45,468 nt of DNA from Chitinophagaceae bacterium (GCA_947452925.1 CANGFK010000003.1:1-45468); one strand, 5' to 3'; shown: positions 25,410-35,081, numbered from the stretch's first letter. Numbers and translations: made by a program. The notes: generated from the sequence alone by a model not told the origin.

Positions 25410-25411
<2 letters not shown>
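25385..25411. repeat. CCCTTTAGGG element between atpD and atpC
   Basis: CTAATCCCCCTTTAGGGGAC followed by AAGGGTT fills the atpD-atpC gap. On the transcribed strand CCCC-TAAA-GGGG can fold into a small hairpin. The same element, more or less diverged, occurs at 41051-41098, 41175-41200 and 42431-42457. Confidence 0.65.
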
Positions 25412-26930
<1,519 letters not shown>

Positions 26931-26995
26931 CTAAAATTTGTTAAGATGAAATTGATTTGAAGCCTTCATCAATGGGCTTTTTTTTAATTCGGCTG

Positions 26996-27026
26996 CAAAA
27001 GTAAGGGTATGTGGTTAATAAGCAAA
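26996..27026 (-). promoter_or_regulatory. Canonical Bacteroidota promoter of atpD-atpC
   Basis: On the minus strand TTTG (27026-27023), 19 bases, then TACTTTTG (27003-26996). This matches the TTTG-N19-TAnnTTTG consensus perfectly. It leaves a leader of about 75 bases before the atpD ATG. Confidence 0.85.
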
Positions 27027-27043
27027 TTGAAAATAAATCTAAA

Positions 27044-27073
27044 TTGATATTTTAAAACAATCCTGCAACTTCG
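27044..27073 (+). promoter_or_regulatory. Possible promoter of tsaB
   Basis: TTG at 27044-27046, 19 bases, then CAACTTCG at 27066-27073, a degenerate TAnnTTTG. It ends 6 bases before the ATG at 27080, which would make the mRNA leaderless. It is back to back with the atpD promoter. Confidence 0.4.
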
Positions 27074-27079
27074 CAGCCT

Positions 27080-27775
27080 ATGGCACTCATATTAAGTATT
27101 GACTCTGCATTGGAAACTGCTACTATTTGTCTTTCAAAAGATGGTGTAATCATAGGGGCAGAAACAAATAATGATCCTAAGAGTCATGGAGCTTTCTTGC
27201 AGCCTGCAATCAGTAGGTTGTTTTCTGCTAACAATTTAAATATTACCTTAATTGATGCCGTTGCGGTTGTTAATGGTCCCGGTAGTTATACGGGTCTGCG
27301 CGTAGGACTAGCTTCCGCAAAAGGATTGTGTTATGCGTTAGATAAGCCATTAATCACAATAAATACCTTAGAGGTTTTGGCACTTTCTGCTATCAACTTA
27401 TTGAAAGAGAATAATTCAATAGGTGACAACTATCTATTTTGCCCTTTGATAGATGCCAGACGGATGGAGGTGTTTACTGCTGTCTATGATGTAAACCTCA
27501 AAGAAATAGTATCCCCCAAAGCACTTATACTAGATACCAATTCCTTTGCAAATGAATTAGAAGCCAATAAAATAGTTTTCTCCGGTAATGGGCACACTAA
27601 ATTTAAAGAGGTTCTCTCTCATCCCAACGCCATTTTTGTGGAGACAATAAATAATACAGAAGCGATTATATCAATTGCAGAAAATTTATTAATTGAGAAA
27701 AAATTCTCAAATCTTGCGTATAGTGTGCCTTTTTACGTAAAAGATGTGTTTTTTGCAGAGAAGAGTAAAATTTAA
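27080..27775 (+). CDS. tsaB: tRNA threonylcarbamoyladenosine biosynthesis protein TsaB
   Basis: A 231-residue ASKHA-fold protein. The start LILSIDSALETATICLSKDG and the block VNGPGSYTGLRVGLASAKGL are diagnostic of TsaB, the non-catalytic partner that assembles with TsaD and TsaE. Together they put the threonylcarbamoyl group on A37 of ANN-decoding tRNAs. The DARRMEVFTAVYD segment is also conserved. Family members are about 220-240 residues, so this one is complete. It appears to be transcribed alone; tsaD and tsaE are not in the window. Confidence 0.95.
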   Translation: MALILSIDSALETATICLSKDGVIIGAETNNDPKSHGAFLQPAISRLFSANNLNITLIDAVAVVNGPGSYTGLRVGLASAKGLCYALDKPLITINTLEVLALSAINLLKENNSIGDNYLFCPLIDARRMEVFTAVYDVNLKEIVSPKALILDTNSFANELEANKIVFSGNGHTKFKEVLSHPNAIFVETINNTEAIISIAENLLIEKKFSNLAYSVPFYVKDVFFAEKSKI

Positions 27776-27871
27776 GCCGTATAATTGCTTATTTTAAATA
27801 ATTATTCTACTCATTTATTTAAATATTATATTTTTATTCGATTATAACTAATTAACAAGCAAGCAAAAATT

Positions 27872-28207
27872 ATGGCACAATCAAATTCTACATTATCATT
27901 ATCCAACGGGGATGTCGCGATTAAGGTAGATCTTATTCAGCTGAAAAAAAGTGCAGCCATCCTTAGGGCACTGAATCATAAATTGAGGCAGCAGATTATC
28001 AGGCTTCTCAATGAATCGAAGAAAATGACGGTAACTGAAATCTATGTAAAACTTCGGTTAGAGCAATCCGTAGCATCGCAACATCTGGCAATATTGCGAA
28101 TAGCACAGTTGGTTACTACTAAGCGGGATGGTAAATTCATCTTTTATTCTGTTAATTATGAAAGAATAGATGAGATAAATAAATTTATTATTGATTTAGT
28201 TGGATAG
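27872..28207 (+). CDS. ArsR-family winged-helix transcriptional regulator (cysteine-free)
   Basis: A 111-residue winged-helix protein: AILRALNHKLRQQIIRLLNE, the recognition region TVTEIYVKLRLEQSVASQHLAILR and the wing TTKRDGKFIFYSVN are those of ArsR/SmtB regulators. It ends 3 bases before the start of the persulfide dioxygenase gene, so the two form an operon and it most likely controls it. Known sulfide- and persulfide-responsive members such as BigR and SqrR use cysteine pairs. This protein has no cysteine at all, so it must sense through another residue set, another ligand or a partner. The AT-rich upstream stretch (27776-27871) has short ATTTAAAT-type dyads but no clear operator. Confidence 0.9.
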   Translation: MAQSNSTLSLSNGDVAIKVDLIQLKKSAAILRALNHKLRQQIIRLLNESKKMTVTEIYVKLRLEQSVASQHLAILRIAQLVTTKRDGKFIFYSVNYERIDEINKFIIDLVG

Positions 28208-28210
28208 TTT

Positions 28211-29623
28211 ATGTTTATCAAACAGTTGTATACTAATTGTCTCAGCGAGTATGCTTACTACATAGAAAGTAATGGAGAAGCCGCTATTGTTGATCCATTG
28301 AGAGATGTGGACGTTTATCTGAACCTTGCTAAAGAAAGAGGTGCAAGTATTAAATATATTCTCGAAACACACTTTCATGCGGACTTTGTGAGTGGACATC
28401 TTGATTTGGCATCTGCCACAGGCGCTACAATAATATATGGTCCGGATACTAAAACTAAATTCAAAGTACACGTTGCCAAAGATGGAGAAGTGTTCAAGCT
28501 TGGAGGCAGTAGCATAGAATTGGTTCACACACCCGGACACACACTAGAAAGTAGTTGCTATCTTCTGAAAGATGAATCAGGAAAAGCACAAGCTATTTTT
28601 ACAGGAGATACCTTATTTATAGGTGATGTTGGTCGTCCCGATCTTGCTCAGAATGCTGATATTACCATGAGCGAGCTTGCTGGTATCCTGTATCAGAGTA
28701 TCCAGTCAAAAATTATTACCCTCAGTGATGACGTAGTTGTATATCCTGGTCATGGAGCTGGAAGTAGTTGCGGTAAGAACCTGAGTAAAGAAAGAGCAAG
28801 TACTATTGGTCAGGAGAAAGAGACAAATTATGCACTCCAATCGCAAACGAAAGAAGCGTTCATAAAAGCAGTTACAACAGGATTAGCAACACCACCAAAA
28901 TATTTTCCATTGAATGCACAGATAAATAAAGAAGGATACGAAAGTTTGAATGCTATTTTAGAAAAGGGGATGCAGCAATTGTCTGTAGATGCCTTCAAGC
29001 AAAAAGCAAAAGAGGATAATGCCATAATATTAGATACACGACCTGCTTCTAGTTTTGTGGAAGGTTTTATTCCTAGTTCAATATTTATTGGGCTTGAAGG
29101 CCGTTTTGCAGAATGGGCTGCCAATTTGATATCATTCGATAAAACTATTTTGTTGGTTACAGAAACTGGCAAAGAACAGGAAACTATTACTAGATTAGCA
29201 AGGGTTGGTTTTGACAAGATGGGTGGGTATCTGGATGGAGGTTATGAAGATTGGAAAAATGCTGGTGAACAAATAGATATGCTGATTGATGTAGAGGCTG
29301 ATGAGTTGGCGATGGACATTTCATTTGATGATAATCTGGTTGTATTGGATGTGAGAAAGGAGTTGGAATATGATAATGGTCATTTGCAACAGTCAATGAA
29401 CATTCCTCTAGATGAATTGATTGATCCAGGAACACTTGCCGATTTTGATGAACATCACAATATATATGTTAATTGTGGGGGAGGTTACAGGAGTGTTATC
29501 GCCTGTTCTATTTTAAAACAACAAGGGATTCATAATCTGAGAAATGTTGTTGGTGGATGGGACGCTATCAGTAAGCTGAGTGATAAATTTAGTATTGCAA
29601 AGACGGAAGCTACTTTTTCATAG
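28211..29623 (+). CDS. Persulfide dioxygenase-rhodanese fusion, CstB-like
   Basis: The 470-residue protein has an N-terminal metallo-beta-lactamase domain of the ETHE1/persulfide dioxygenase group: THFHADFVSGH (His54, His56, Asp58, His63), HTPGHT (His110), FTGDTLFIGDVGRPDL (Asp133) and VYPGHGAGSSCG (His181). Two rhodanese domains follow. The first (about 260-350) lacks the catalytic cysteine; the second (about 370-460) has it at Cys422 in NCGGGYRS. This layout matches staphylococcal CstB, which oxidises persulfides to thiosulfate. The role is likely sulfide detoxification in the cytoplasm. It is co-transcribed with the ArsR gene and ends at a perfect palindromic terminator. Confidence 0.9.
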   Translation: MFIKQLYTNCLSEYAYYIESNGEAAIVDPLRDVDVYLNLAKERGASIKYILETHFHADFVSGHLDLASATGATIIYGPDTKTKFKVHVAKDGEVFKLGGSSIELVHTPGHTLESSCYLLKDESGKAQAIFTGDTLFIGDVGRPDLAQNADITMSELAGILYQSIQSKIITLSDDVVVYPGHGAGSSCGKNLSKERASTIGQEKETNYALQSQTKEAFIKAVTTGLATPPKYFPLNAQINKEGYESLNAILEKGMQQLSVDAFKQKAKEDNAIILDTRPASSFVEGFIPSSIFIGLEGRFAEWAANLISFDKTILLVTETGKEQETITRLARVGFDKMGGYLDGGYEDWKNAGEQIDMLIDVEADELAMDISFDDNLVVLDVRKELEYDNGHLQQSMNIPLDELIDPGTLADFDEHHNIYVNCGGGYRSVIACSILKQQGIHNLRNVVGGWDAISKLSDKFSIAKTEATFS

Positions 29624-29638
29624 ATTCAAAAGGGTAGT

Positions 29639-29696
29639 AATAGATAAAATAAAAGAGGGTTGAACAATTGTTCAACCCTCTTTTATTTTATCTATT
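29639..29696. terminator. Perfect 58-bp palindrome, bidirectional terminator
   Basis: Arms of 29 bp pair without any mismatch and without a spacer base, centred between 29667 and 29668 (AACAATTGTT). The stem includes AAAAGAGGGTTGAACAA and ends in A/T tracts on both sides. It lies between the convergent dioxygenase and AraC genes and should stop transcription from both. Confidence 0.92.
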
Positions 29697-29702
29697 CTGA
29701 AA

Positions 29703-30623
29703 CTATTTAAGAAGTTCACAGGGTTTCAAGCCTGTATGTTTTTTAAATGCCGCCGAAAAATGTGATATTGAAGAGTATCCCAATGCTTCAGATACATCCG
29801 TTACGCTTAATCCTTTTTCGTAAAGGAGATATTTACCATGTTCCATTCTTTGTTGTTGAAAGAAGTCGAAGATAGTTGTCCCAAACAGTTCCCTAAAACC
29901 TTGCTTTACATAGCATTCATTCATAGCTACTTTTCTGCTCAGTTCTCTAATAGTTATTGGATTGCCAATATGCTCTAATAAGATCTCCCTAGCTTTATAT
30001 ATACCCTCTCTGCTGCGTTCATCATTTAGAAACTTGCAAGTAAATCCTTCTTGCTTCTCTTCAATCAAACAATCAAGGCTATATAATAGAAGTTCTTGAA
30101 TCTTTGCATTAATAAAAATATTCTCTAAAGCACCCGTATAACTATGATTAAGTATAGCATCTAGTACGTTCCTTTTTTTGCCACATATAGGAAAGGTCTT
30201 AGTGAATGCCTCTGTATGTTTAAAGGCAAGAACTTCGTCTTTCTTATTCTTAAGTTTTGTATTATTTGTGAACTGACTAAGGAATGTGTTTGAAAAATGG
30301 AAATTAAATGTATCAACTGTCATTTGCTTGCCATTACAATCTGTAGGCTGGTTTTTGCAACTAGCGCAACTTTTTTCATAACAATATCTATTGCCTGTGA
30401 TACAAAAGCGCAATTCTATATAGTTATTTTCTGGGTTCTTTATATCATAATGGTAACGCATCATTCCTGATTCATCTGAAACCCATTCATGTTGAGCAAA
30501 ATATCTGTTGATATTGTAGTTAATTGAGCCTGGAATCTGCTGTTCTTTATGGTAAACGACATCCATACTTGGTTCTATACCTGCGCGATGTGCTAATTGT
30601 AAGATATCTCTAAACTGGGGCAT
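29703..30623 (-). CDS. AraC-family transcriptional regulator with a cysteine cluster
   Basis: A 306-residue protein. The C-terminal 100 residues are an AraC DNA-binding domain: two helix-turn-helix units, NPITIRELSRKVAMNECYVKQGFREL and the signature LSVTDVSEALGYSSISHFSAAFKKHTGLKP. The N-terminal part resembles other Bacteroidota regulators of the PchR kind but has a dense cysteine group, Cys74, Cys81, Cys86, Cys89 and Cys96 (CYEKSCASCKNQPTDC), spaced C-x4-C-x2-C-x6-C. That spacing could bind an Fe-S cluster or zinc. The neighbours are sulfide-oxidation genes ending at the shared terminator, so a redox or sulfur signal is possible but unproven. Confidence 0.88.
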   Translation of the reverse strand: MPQFRDILQLAHRAGIEPSMDVVYHKEQQIPGSINYNINRYFAQHEWVSDESGMMRYHYDIKNPENNYIELRFCITGNRYCYEKSCASCKNQPTDCNGKQMTVDTFNFHFSNTFLSQFTNNTKLKNKKDEVLAFKHTEAFTKTFPICGKKRNVLDAILNHSYTGALENIFINAKIQELLLYSLDCLIEEKQEGFTCKFLNDERSREGIYKAREILLEHIGNPITIRELSRKVAMNECYVKQGFRELFGTTIFDFFQQQRMEHGKYLLYEKGLSVTDVSEALGYSSISHFSAAFKKHTGLKPCELLK

Positions 30624-30632
30624 TTTGAAAAT

Positions 30633-30654
30633 GTTTGTATATGCAAATATAAAC
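30633..30654 (-). promoter_or_regulatory. -7 element and overlapping inverted repeat in front of the AraC gene
   Basis: The minus strand carries TATATTTG (30651-30644), an exact TAnnTTTG. GTTTGTATATG and CAAATATAAAC around 30643/30644 pair at 9 of 11 positions, so an operator may overlap the promoter and allow autoregulation. Confidence 0.5.
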
Positions 30655-30824
30655 TTGCAAAAACGTATTTGAAATTAAATACAATTTTTATTGCCAAAAA
30701 ATGACAATACTGGAGGTCTATTTAAGTTCTGTGAGTGAATTCTTATTTTGAAAGGCTCTTTTGAAAAGATAAACTCAATCTATTTATTTCAATTTTCCTT
30801 TCTTTTTCTTAATAACTACCTGCT

Positions 30825-30945
30825 TTACCCACAGTTTTCCACACTTGTCCACAGGTTATGCACTGAAAATTAGTGTCTGAAATTTGCAAAATCTCTTCAA
30901 ACGCAATACAGTATTGAGTTTAACCTCTAAAATCCCTGTGGATAA
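30825..30945. promoter_or_regulatory. Cluster of DnaA-box-like sites upstream of mraZ
   Basis: Two sites match TTWTNCACA fully: TTTTCCACA (30835-30843) and TTATCCACA on the minus strand (30937-30945). Near matches are TTACCCACA (30825-30833), TTGTCCACA (30845-30853) and TTATGCACT (30856-30864). An AT-rich tract lies upstream. DnaA may control the dcw operon from here, or this may be an origin-like element; neither is shown. Confidence 0.5.
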
Positions 30946-30966
30946 ATAGAAAATGCCAAAATGATG

Positions 30967-31010
30967 TTTGTTTGTGGGAAAAAGTGTTATTTTGTGTCAT
31001 TAAGTGGTAA
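30967..31010 (+). promoter_or_regulatory. MraZ operator (four 10-bp repeats) overlapping the dcw promoter
   Basis: Four GTG-containing boxes start at 30974, 30984, 30994 and 31004, exactly 10 bases apart: TTTGTGGGA, AAAGTGTTA, TTTGTGTCA, TAAGTGGTA. All fit WWWGTGKNA, close to the MraZ box AAAGTGKnW and to the TGGGn repeats bound with 10-bp period by E. coli MraZ. A possible promoter overlaps (TTTG at 30967-30970, 17 bases, TATTTTG at 30988-30994). The last box is 23 bases before the mraZ ATG, so autorepression is expected. Confidence 0.8.
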
Positions 31011-31032
31011 TAATCAACTTTAATTAACACAA

Positions 31033-31482
31033 ATGGCATTTTTTCACGGTGAATATGAGGCAACAATAGATGCGAAGGGTCGCTTCTTGCTGCCTGGTGC
31101 CCTGAAAAAGCAGTTTGAAGAAGGTGAAAATAAGTTTATGCTTGCCCGTGGATTCGAAAAGTGCGTTACCCTTTACCCAATGAAAACATGGGAAAGCATC
31201 ATGGAGAAATTTAAGAAGCTAAACCAGTTCGATAATAAAGTAAGAGAATTTACCCGTTTGTTTTTGGGTGGTGCCACCGAAATAGAATTGGACAGTGCAG
31301 GAAGAATGTTGATGCCTGCTACCTTAAAAGAATATGCATCCATCGCCAAAGATGTAACCATTAACGCAGTGATTGACCGTTTTGAAATATGGGATTCAAC
31401 CAAATATAAACGATTGTTTGAGGAAGTTTCGCCTAAAGAATTCAGCGATCTGGCCAATGAAGTGATGTCGGGAATTCAATAA
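31033..31482 (+). CDS. mraZ: Transcriptional regulator MraZ
   Basis: A 149-residue protein with two SpoVT/AbrB-like domains. The first has EYEATIDAKGRFLLPGALKK and the second TEIELDSAGRMLMPATLKEYA, the duplicated DxxGR-x-x-x-P motif of MraZ. MraZ is a ring-shaped DNA-binding protein that represses the dcw cluster through repeats ahead of its own gene. The four-box operator seen at 30967-31010 agrees with that. It is the first gene of the cluster and is followed by rsmH after 45 bases. Confidence 0.97.
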   Translation: MAFFHGEYEATIDAKGRFLLPGALKKQFEEGENKFMLARGFEKCVTLYPMKTWESIMEKFKKLNQFDNKVREFTRLFLGGATEIELDSAGRMLMPATLKEYASIAKDVTINAVIDRFEIWDSTKYKRLFEEVSPKEFSDLANEVMSGIQ

Positions 31483-31527
31483 AAAATTTGAAAGGGTTTA
31501 TTGTCTGATTGAATAAAGAATAAAATA

Positions 31528-32466
31528 ATGGCAGAGAATGATTCAATAGATAATACAAGCGACACCGTGTATCATGTTCCGGTTTTGTTTAATGAGGTGT
31601 TGGAGGGACTAGATATAAAGAAGGAAGGAGTGTATGTGGATTGTACGTTTGGTGGTGGCGGACATAGCCGAGGGATTATTGACAGTTTGAGTGAAAAGGG
31701 TAAACTGGTAGCTTTTGATCAGGATGCAGATGCGGTTAAAAACATACCAAAGGATGAACGGGTATTGTTTGTGCCGCAGAACTTCAGATACATTCAACGC
31801 TTTTTGAGGTTATATAAAATAGGTCAGGTAGATGGGGTGCTGGCAGATCTTGGCGTGAGTAGCCACCAGTTTGATGAAGGCGACCGGGGGTTTTCGATAC
31901 GGTTTGATGGCCCGCTGGATATGCGGATGGATCAAAGGGAAACACTGACAGCAGCAAGCATCATTGCCAATTATAGCGAGGGGAAACTGCATTTGTTGTT
32001 CGAGCAGTTTGGAGAGGTGAGTAACTCTAAAACACTGGCAAAGCATATTGTAGACGCCAGAAAACAGACACAAGTACAAACCATCCTTCAGTTTAAAGCG
32101 ATGATTGCACCGGTGGTAAAAGGGAATCCTAATAAATACCTAGCCCAGGTGTTTCAGGCATTACGGATTGAGGTAAACGGCGAGATGGAAGTGCTGAAAG
32201 AGATGTTGTTGCAACTGAATGAAGTAGTAAAAGTGGGCGGACGAGTGGCAATCATCACCTTTCATTCCTTGGAGGACAGACTAGTGAAGCAGTTCTTTAA
32301 AAATGGAAGTTTCGAAGAAGAAATAGACGACAATCCTTTCATTCAAACGATAAAAGAACAGAAGTGGCGCTTGATTAATAAGAAACCAATCACAGCAACG
32401 GACAAAGAATTGAAGGTGAATAAGCGGAGTAGAAGCGCAAAGCTGAGAGTAGCGGAGAAGTTATGA
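31528..32466 (+). CDS. rsmH: 16S rRNA (cytosine(1402)-N4)-methyltransferase RsmH
   Basis: A 312-residue class I methyltransferase. HVPVLFNEVLEGL and the SAM-binding VDCTFGGGGHSRGII are near the start. VDGVLADLGVSSHQFDEGDRGFS and GPLDMRMDQ are diagnostic of RsmH (MraW). RVAIITFHSLEDRLVKQFF is the conserved C-terminal block. It methylates N4 of C1402 in 16S rRNA. The position directly after mraZ is typical. Confidence 0.98.
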   Translation: MAENDSIDNTSDTVYHVPVLFNEVLEGLDIKKEGVYVDCTFGGGGHSRGIIDSLSEKGKLVAFDQDADAVKNIPKDERVLFVPQNFRYIQRFLRLYKIGQVDGVLADLGVSSHQFDEGDRGFSIRFDGPLDMRMDQRETLTAASIIANYSEGKLHLLFEQFGEVSNSKTLAKHIVDARKQTQVQTILQFKAMIAPVVKGNPNKYLAQVFQALRIEVNGEMEVLKEMLLQLNEVVKVGGRVAIITFHSLEDRLVKQFFKNGSFEEEIDDNPFIQTIKEQKWRLINKKPITATDKELKVNKRSRSAKLRVAEKL

Positions 32467-32495
32467 GTGAAAGATTGTAAGTGAAAAGATAAAAA

Positions 32496-32843
32496 ATGGC
32501 AGAGCAAGTAGAAAATATTAAAAAGAAAGGTACCAAGGGAAAGCGGCTAAAGGGTGTCGGGGACTTTTTGTCGGAAGGAAGCTGGATTACTAAAAACCTG
32601 AATTTCTTCTTGTTCTTGGCTTTAGTAGCGGTTGTTTATATAGCTAACGGACACATGGCAGATAAAACAATCCGAAATATCAATAAGACCCAACAGGAAA
32701 TAAAGGATTTGCAATACGAATATAAAACGGTGAAAAGCGAGGTAATGTATAAAAGCGAGGAAGCTCAAGTGGAGAAAGCTGCAGCACCCTTAGGGTTGAA
32801 GATTACGAAAGACGTACCGCAACGGTTGCAATTGGAGAAGTGA
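32496..32843 (+). CDS. ftsL: FtsL-like cell division protein
   Basis: A 115-residue bitopic protein: a basic cytoplasmic start (residues 1-35), one membrane helix (NFFLFLALVAVVYIANGHM, about 36-54), then a periplasmic coiled coil (about 57-96) rich in Lys and Glu, and a short tail ending PQRLQLEK. Sequence identity in this family is low, so the call rests on size, topology and position between rsmH and ftsI, where ftsL sits in nearly all dcw clusters. FtsL forms the FtsQLB complex that activates FtsWI septal synthesis. Confidence 0.85.
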   Translation: MAEQVENIKKKGTKGKRLKGVGDFLSEGSWITKNLNFFLFLALVAVVYIANGHMADKTIRNINKTQQEIKDLQYEYKTVKSEVMYKSEEAQVEKAAAPLGLKITKDVPQRLQLEK

Positions 32844-32855
32844 GGAGAGTAATAA

Positions 32856-32921
32856 GTTGTACGTTATACGTTATTGAAAAACGAATGTAAACCTTACAAC
32901 ATATATCATACAATGTACAAC
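32856..32921. repeat. Heptamer words GTTGTAC / GTTATAC in inverted arrangement
   Basis: GTTGTAC GTTATAC GTTATTG run from 32856 to 32876. GTACAAC at 32915-32921 with preceding ATACAAT is the inverted counterpart. It fills the ftsL-ftsI gap (32844-32944) and has a 7-bp period like other intergenic words in this window. Confidence 0.6.
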
Positions 32922-32944
32922 TTAAAACGTACTACTAGAAAACA

Positions 32945-35080
32945 ATGGAAGTAAAAAAGGACATATTATGGAGGGTTTATCTCAGCTACATCTTTGTTGT
33001 AGTGATATGTCTTTTCATTTTTGGTAAAGCCGTTTACATACAGCAGTTTCAGGGGCATTATTGGAGGAGTATGAGTGATAGTCTTCACCAGAAGATTGAA
33101 AATGTAGAAGCCGAAAGGGGAACCATTTATAGTGAAGATGGTAAAATGCTTAGTACAAGTATTCCACAATTTGATATTTATATAGACTTTGCTGCTGATG
33201 GATTGAGAGAAAAAAGTGGGGTACGTTTCAGGGAAAATCTGGATAGCTTGAGCCTTTGCTTAGCAAATCTTTTCCAAGACAACACTGCAAATGAATACAA
33301 GAAGATGTTGTTGTATGGCTTTAAAACTAGAGACCGAGCATTTTTGTTTCGTAAGAATGTAAACTATCGCCAGTATCAGGAATTAAAGACATTTCCTTTG
33401 ATAAAATTGGGAAGAAACAAGAGTGGTTTTGTATTTACCAATCGGACTATCCGCCTGAATCCATACAAACTATTTGCTTACAGAACCATTGGTTTGGATA
33501 GAGATTCGGGTAAAGGTCAGAAAGTTGGGTTAGAACAAACTTATGATACTTTATTAAAGGGAACTAGTGGCAAAAGGTTGGTGAGATATATTGCTGGTGG
33601 TGTAAGTGTTCCTGTTGATGATTATCAGATTGAGCCAGAGAACGGGAAAGACATCGTAACTACCCTTGATGTGTTTATTCAGGAAGTAACGGAGAATGCT
33701 TTGATGAAGATGATGGTTAATAATGAGGCAGAACATGGTTGTGCCATCGTAATTGAAACTAAGTCTGGGAAAGTAAAAGCAATTGCTAATCTTGGTAAGT
33801 ACTTGACTAAGAAAGACGGAAGGGATACAAGCTTCTATACCGAAGATTTTAACTATGCAATCAGTCCCTCCGAGCCTGGTTCAACTTTTAAGTTAGCTAC
33901 CATGATGAGCTTACTGGAAGATAAAAAAATTACCCTGGAAAGTCAGGTGAATTTGAATGGAGGCATCTGGCAAATAAACGGACAAACCGTTTTTGATTCT
34001 GAAAAGCATGGTCGTATGTTAGTTTCAGCGAAGCAAGCTTTTGAGCTTAGTAGTAATGTGGGACTGGCAAAAATGGCTTGGACGGGTTACAGTAGCAACC
34101 CGACACAGTTCATAAAACGTCTTCATCAAATGCACATGGATACCCTCACAGGGCTAGATATTACGGGTGAGCGTTGGCCAATTATTCATAAACCAGGTAC
34201 TAAATATTGGAATGCAAACACATTACCTTGGATGGCTTTTGGCTATAACATTGAGGTAACTCCCCTGCAAACGGCAACATTTTACAATGCGGTGGCAAAT
34301 GATGGTAAAATGATGCGTCCTTATTTATTAAGTGCAGTTAAAGACGAAGGAGAGGTGATAGATGCTCGTGAACCTTATGCAGCCATCGATAAAATATGTA
34401 GCGACCAAACTATTAAGGATCTACATGCTTGCTTGGAGGGCGTTTGTACAGAAGGAACTGCGGCCCAATTATTTAAAAACAACCCTTATAAAGTGGCTGG
34501 TAAGACAGGTACTGCCTTAGTTGCGAACGGTAGTCACGGTTATGCAGATGGAATTTACCAAAGCTCTTTTGCTGGCTACTTTCCTGCCGACAATCCCCAG
34601 TACACCTGTGTTGTTGTAATCAAAAATAAGCCTCATGCCCTACATTTCTATGGTGCAGAAGTAGCTGGTCCTGTTTTCAAAGAGATAGCCGATAGGTTAT
34701 ACACTACTTATGTGCGTCAAAATAATTATCAGCCTAAACTAGTTAAGCCTGATAGTAGCTTATTTAGTTATGTAGGATTGAAACAAGAAATAAAGAAGAT
34801 AGCAAGCACCATTCAGCTTCCTTTTAAAGATAATGATGGAAAAGAAGATGTGATGGTGAGTATGGACGGGAATAGAAATCAGGTTTCTTTTTCTGAAAGA
34901 ATGATAGGTAATTCATCTATGCCCTCCCTTAGAGGAATGGGTTTGAAGGATGCGGTGGTTTTATGCGAGGGAATGGGTTTGAAGGTGAAGGTTAAGGGGC
35001 GTGGCAGGGTAAATAATCAATCAATAGCGGCAGGTCAATTTATTGCTCACGGACAAGAACTAACAGTTGAACTAAACTAA
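32945..35080 (+). CDS. ftsI: Septal peptidoglycan transpeptidase FtsI (PBP3) with PASTA domain
   Basis: A 711-residue class B penicillin-binding protein. One membrane anchor lies at about residues 9-32. The dimerisation/pedestal domain includes AERGTIYSEDGKML. The transpeptidase has its active-site Ser313 in PGSTFKLATM (STFK), the SSN motif in LSSNVGLAKMA and the KTG motif in VAGKTGTALVANG. A PASTA domain closes the protein (MPSLRGMGLKDAVVLCEGMG onward). Together with FtsW it makes septal peptidoglycan. The PASTA domain is usual for this phylum's FtsI. Its stop is one base from the murE start codon. Confidence 0.97.
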   Translation: MEVKKDILWRVYLSYIFVVVICLFIFGKAVYIQQFQGHYWRSMSDSLHQKIENVEAERGTIYSEDGKMLSTSIPQFDIYIDFAADGLREKSGVRFRENLDSLSLCLANLFQDNTANEYKKMLLYGFKTRDRAFLFRKNVNYRQYQELKTFPLIKLGRNKSGFVFTNRTIRLNPYKLFAYRTIGLDRDSGKGQKVGLEQTYDTLLKGTSGKRLVRYIAGGVSVPVDDYQIEPENGKDIVTTLDVFIQEVTENALMKMMVNNEAEHGCAIVIETKSGKVKAIANLGKYLTKKDGRDTSFYTEDFNYAISPSEPGSTFKLATMMSLLEDKKITLESQVNLNGGIWQINGQTVFDSEKHGRMLVSAKQAFELSSNVGLAKMAWTGYSSNPTQFIKRLHQMHMDTLTGLDITGERWPIIHKPGTKYWNANTLPWMAFGYNIEVTPLQTATFYNAVANDGKMMRPYLLSAVKDEGEVIDAREPYAAIDKICSDQTIKDLHACLEGVCTEGTAAQLFKNNPYKVAGKTGTALVANGSHGYADGIYQSSFAGYFPADNPQYTCVVVIKNKPHALHFYGAEVAGPVFKEIADRLYTTYVRQNNYQPKLVKPDSSLFSYVGLKQEIKKIASTIQLPFKDNDGKEDVMVSMDGNRNQVSFSERMIGNSSMPSLRGMGLKDAVVLCEGMGLKVKVKGRGRVNNQSIAAGQFIAHGQELTVELN

Positions 35081-35081
35081 T

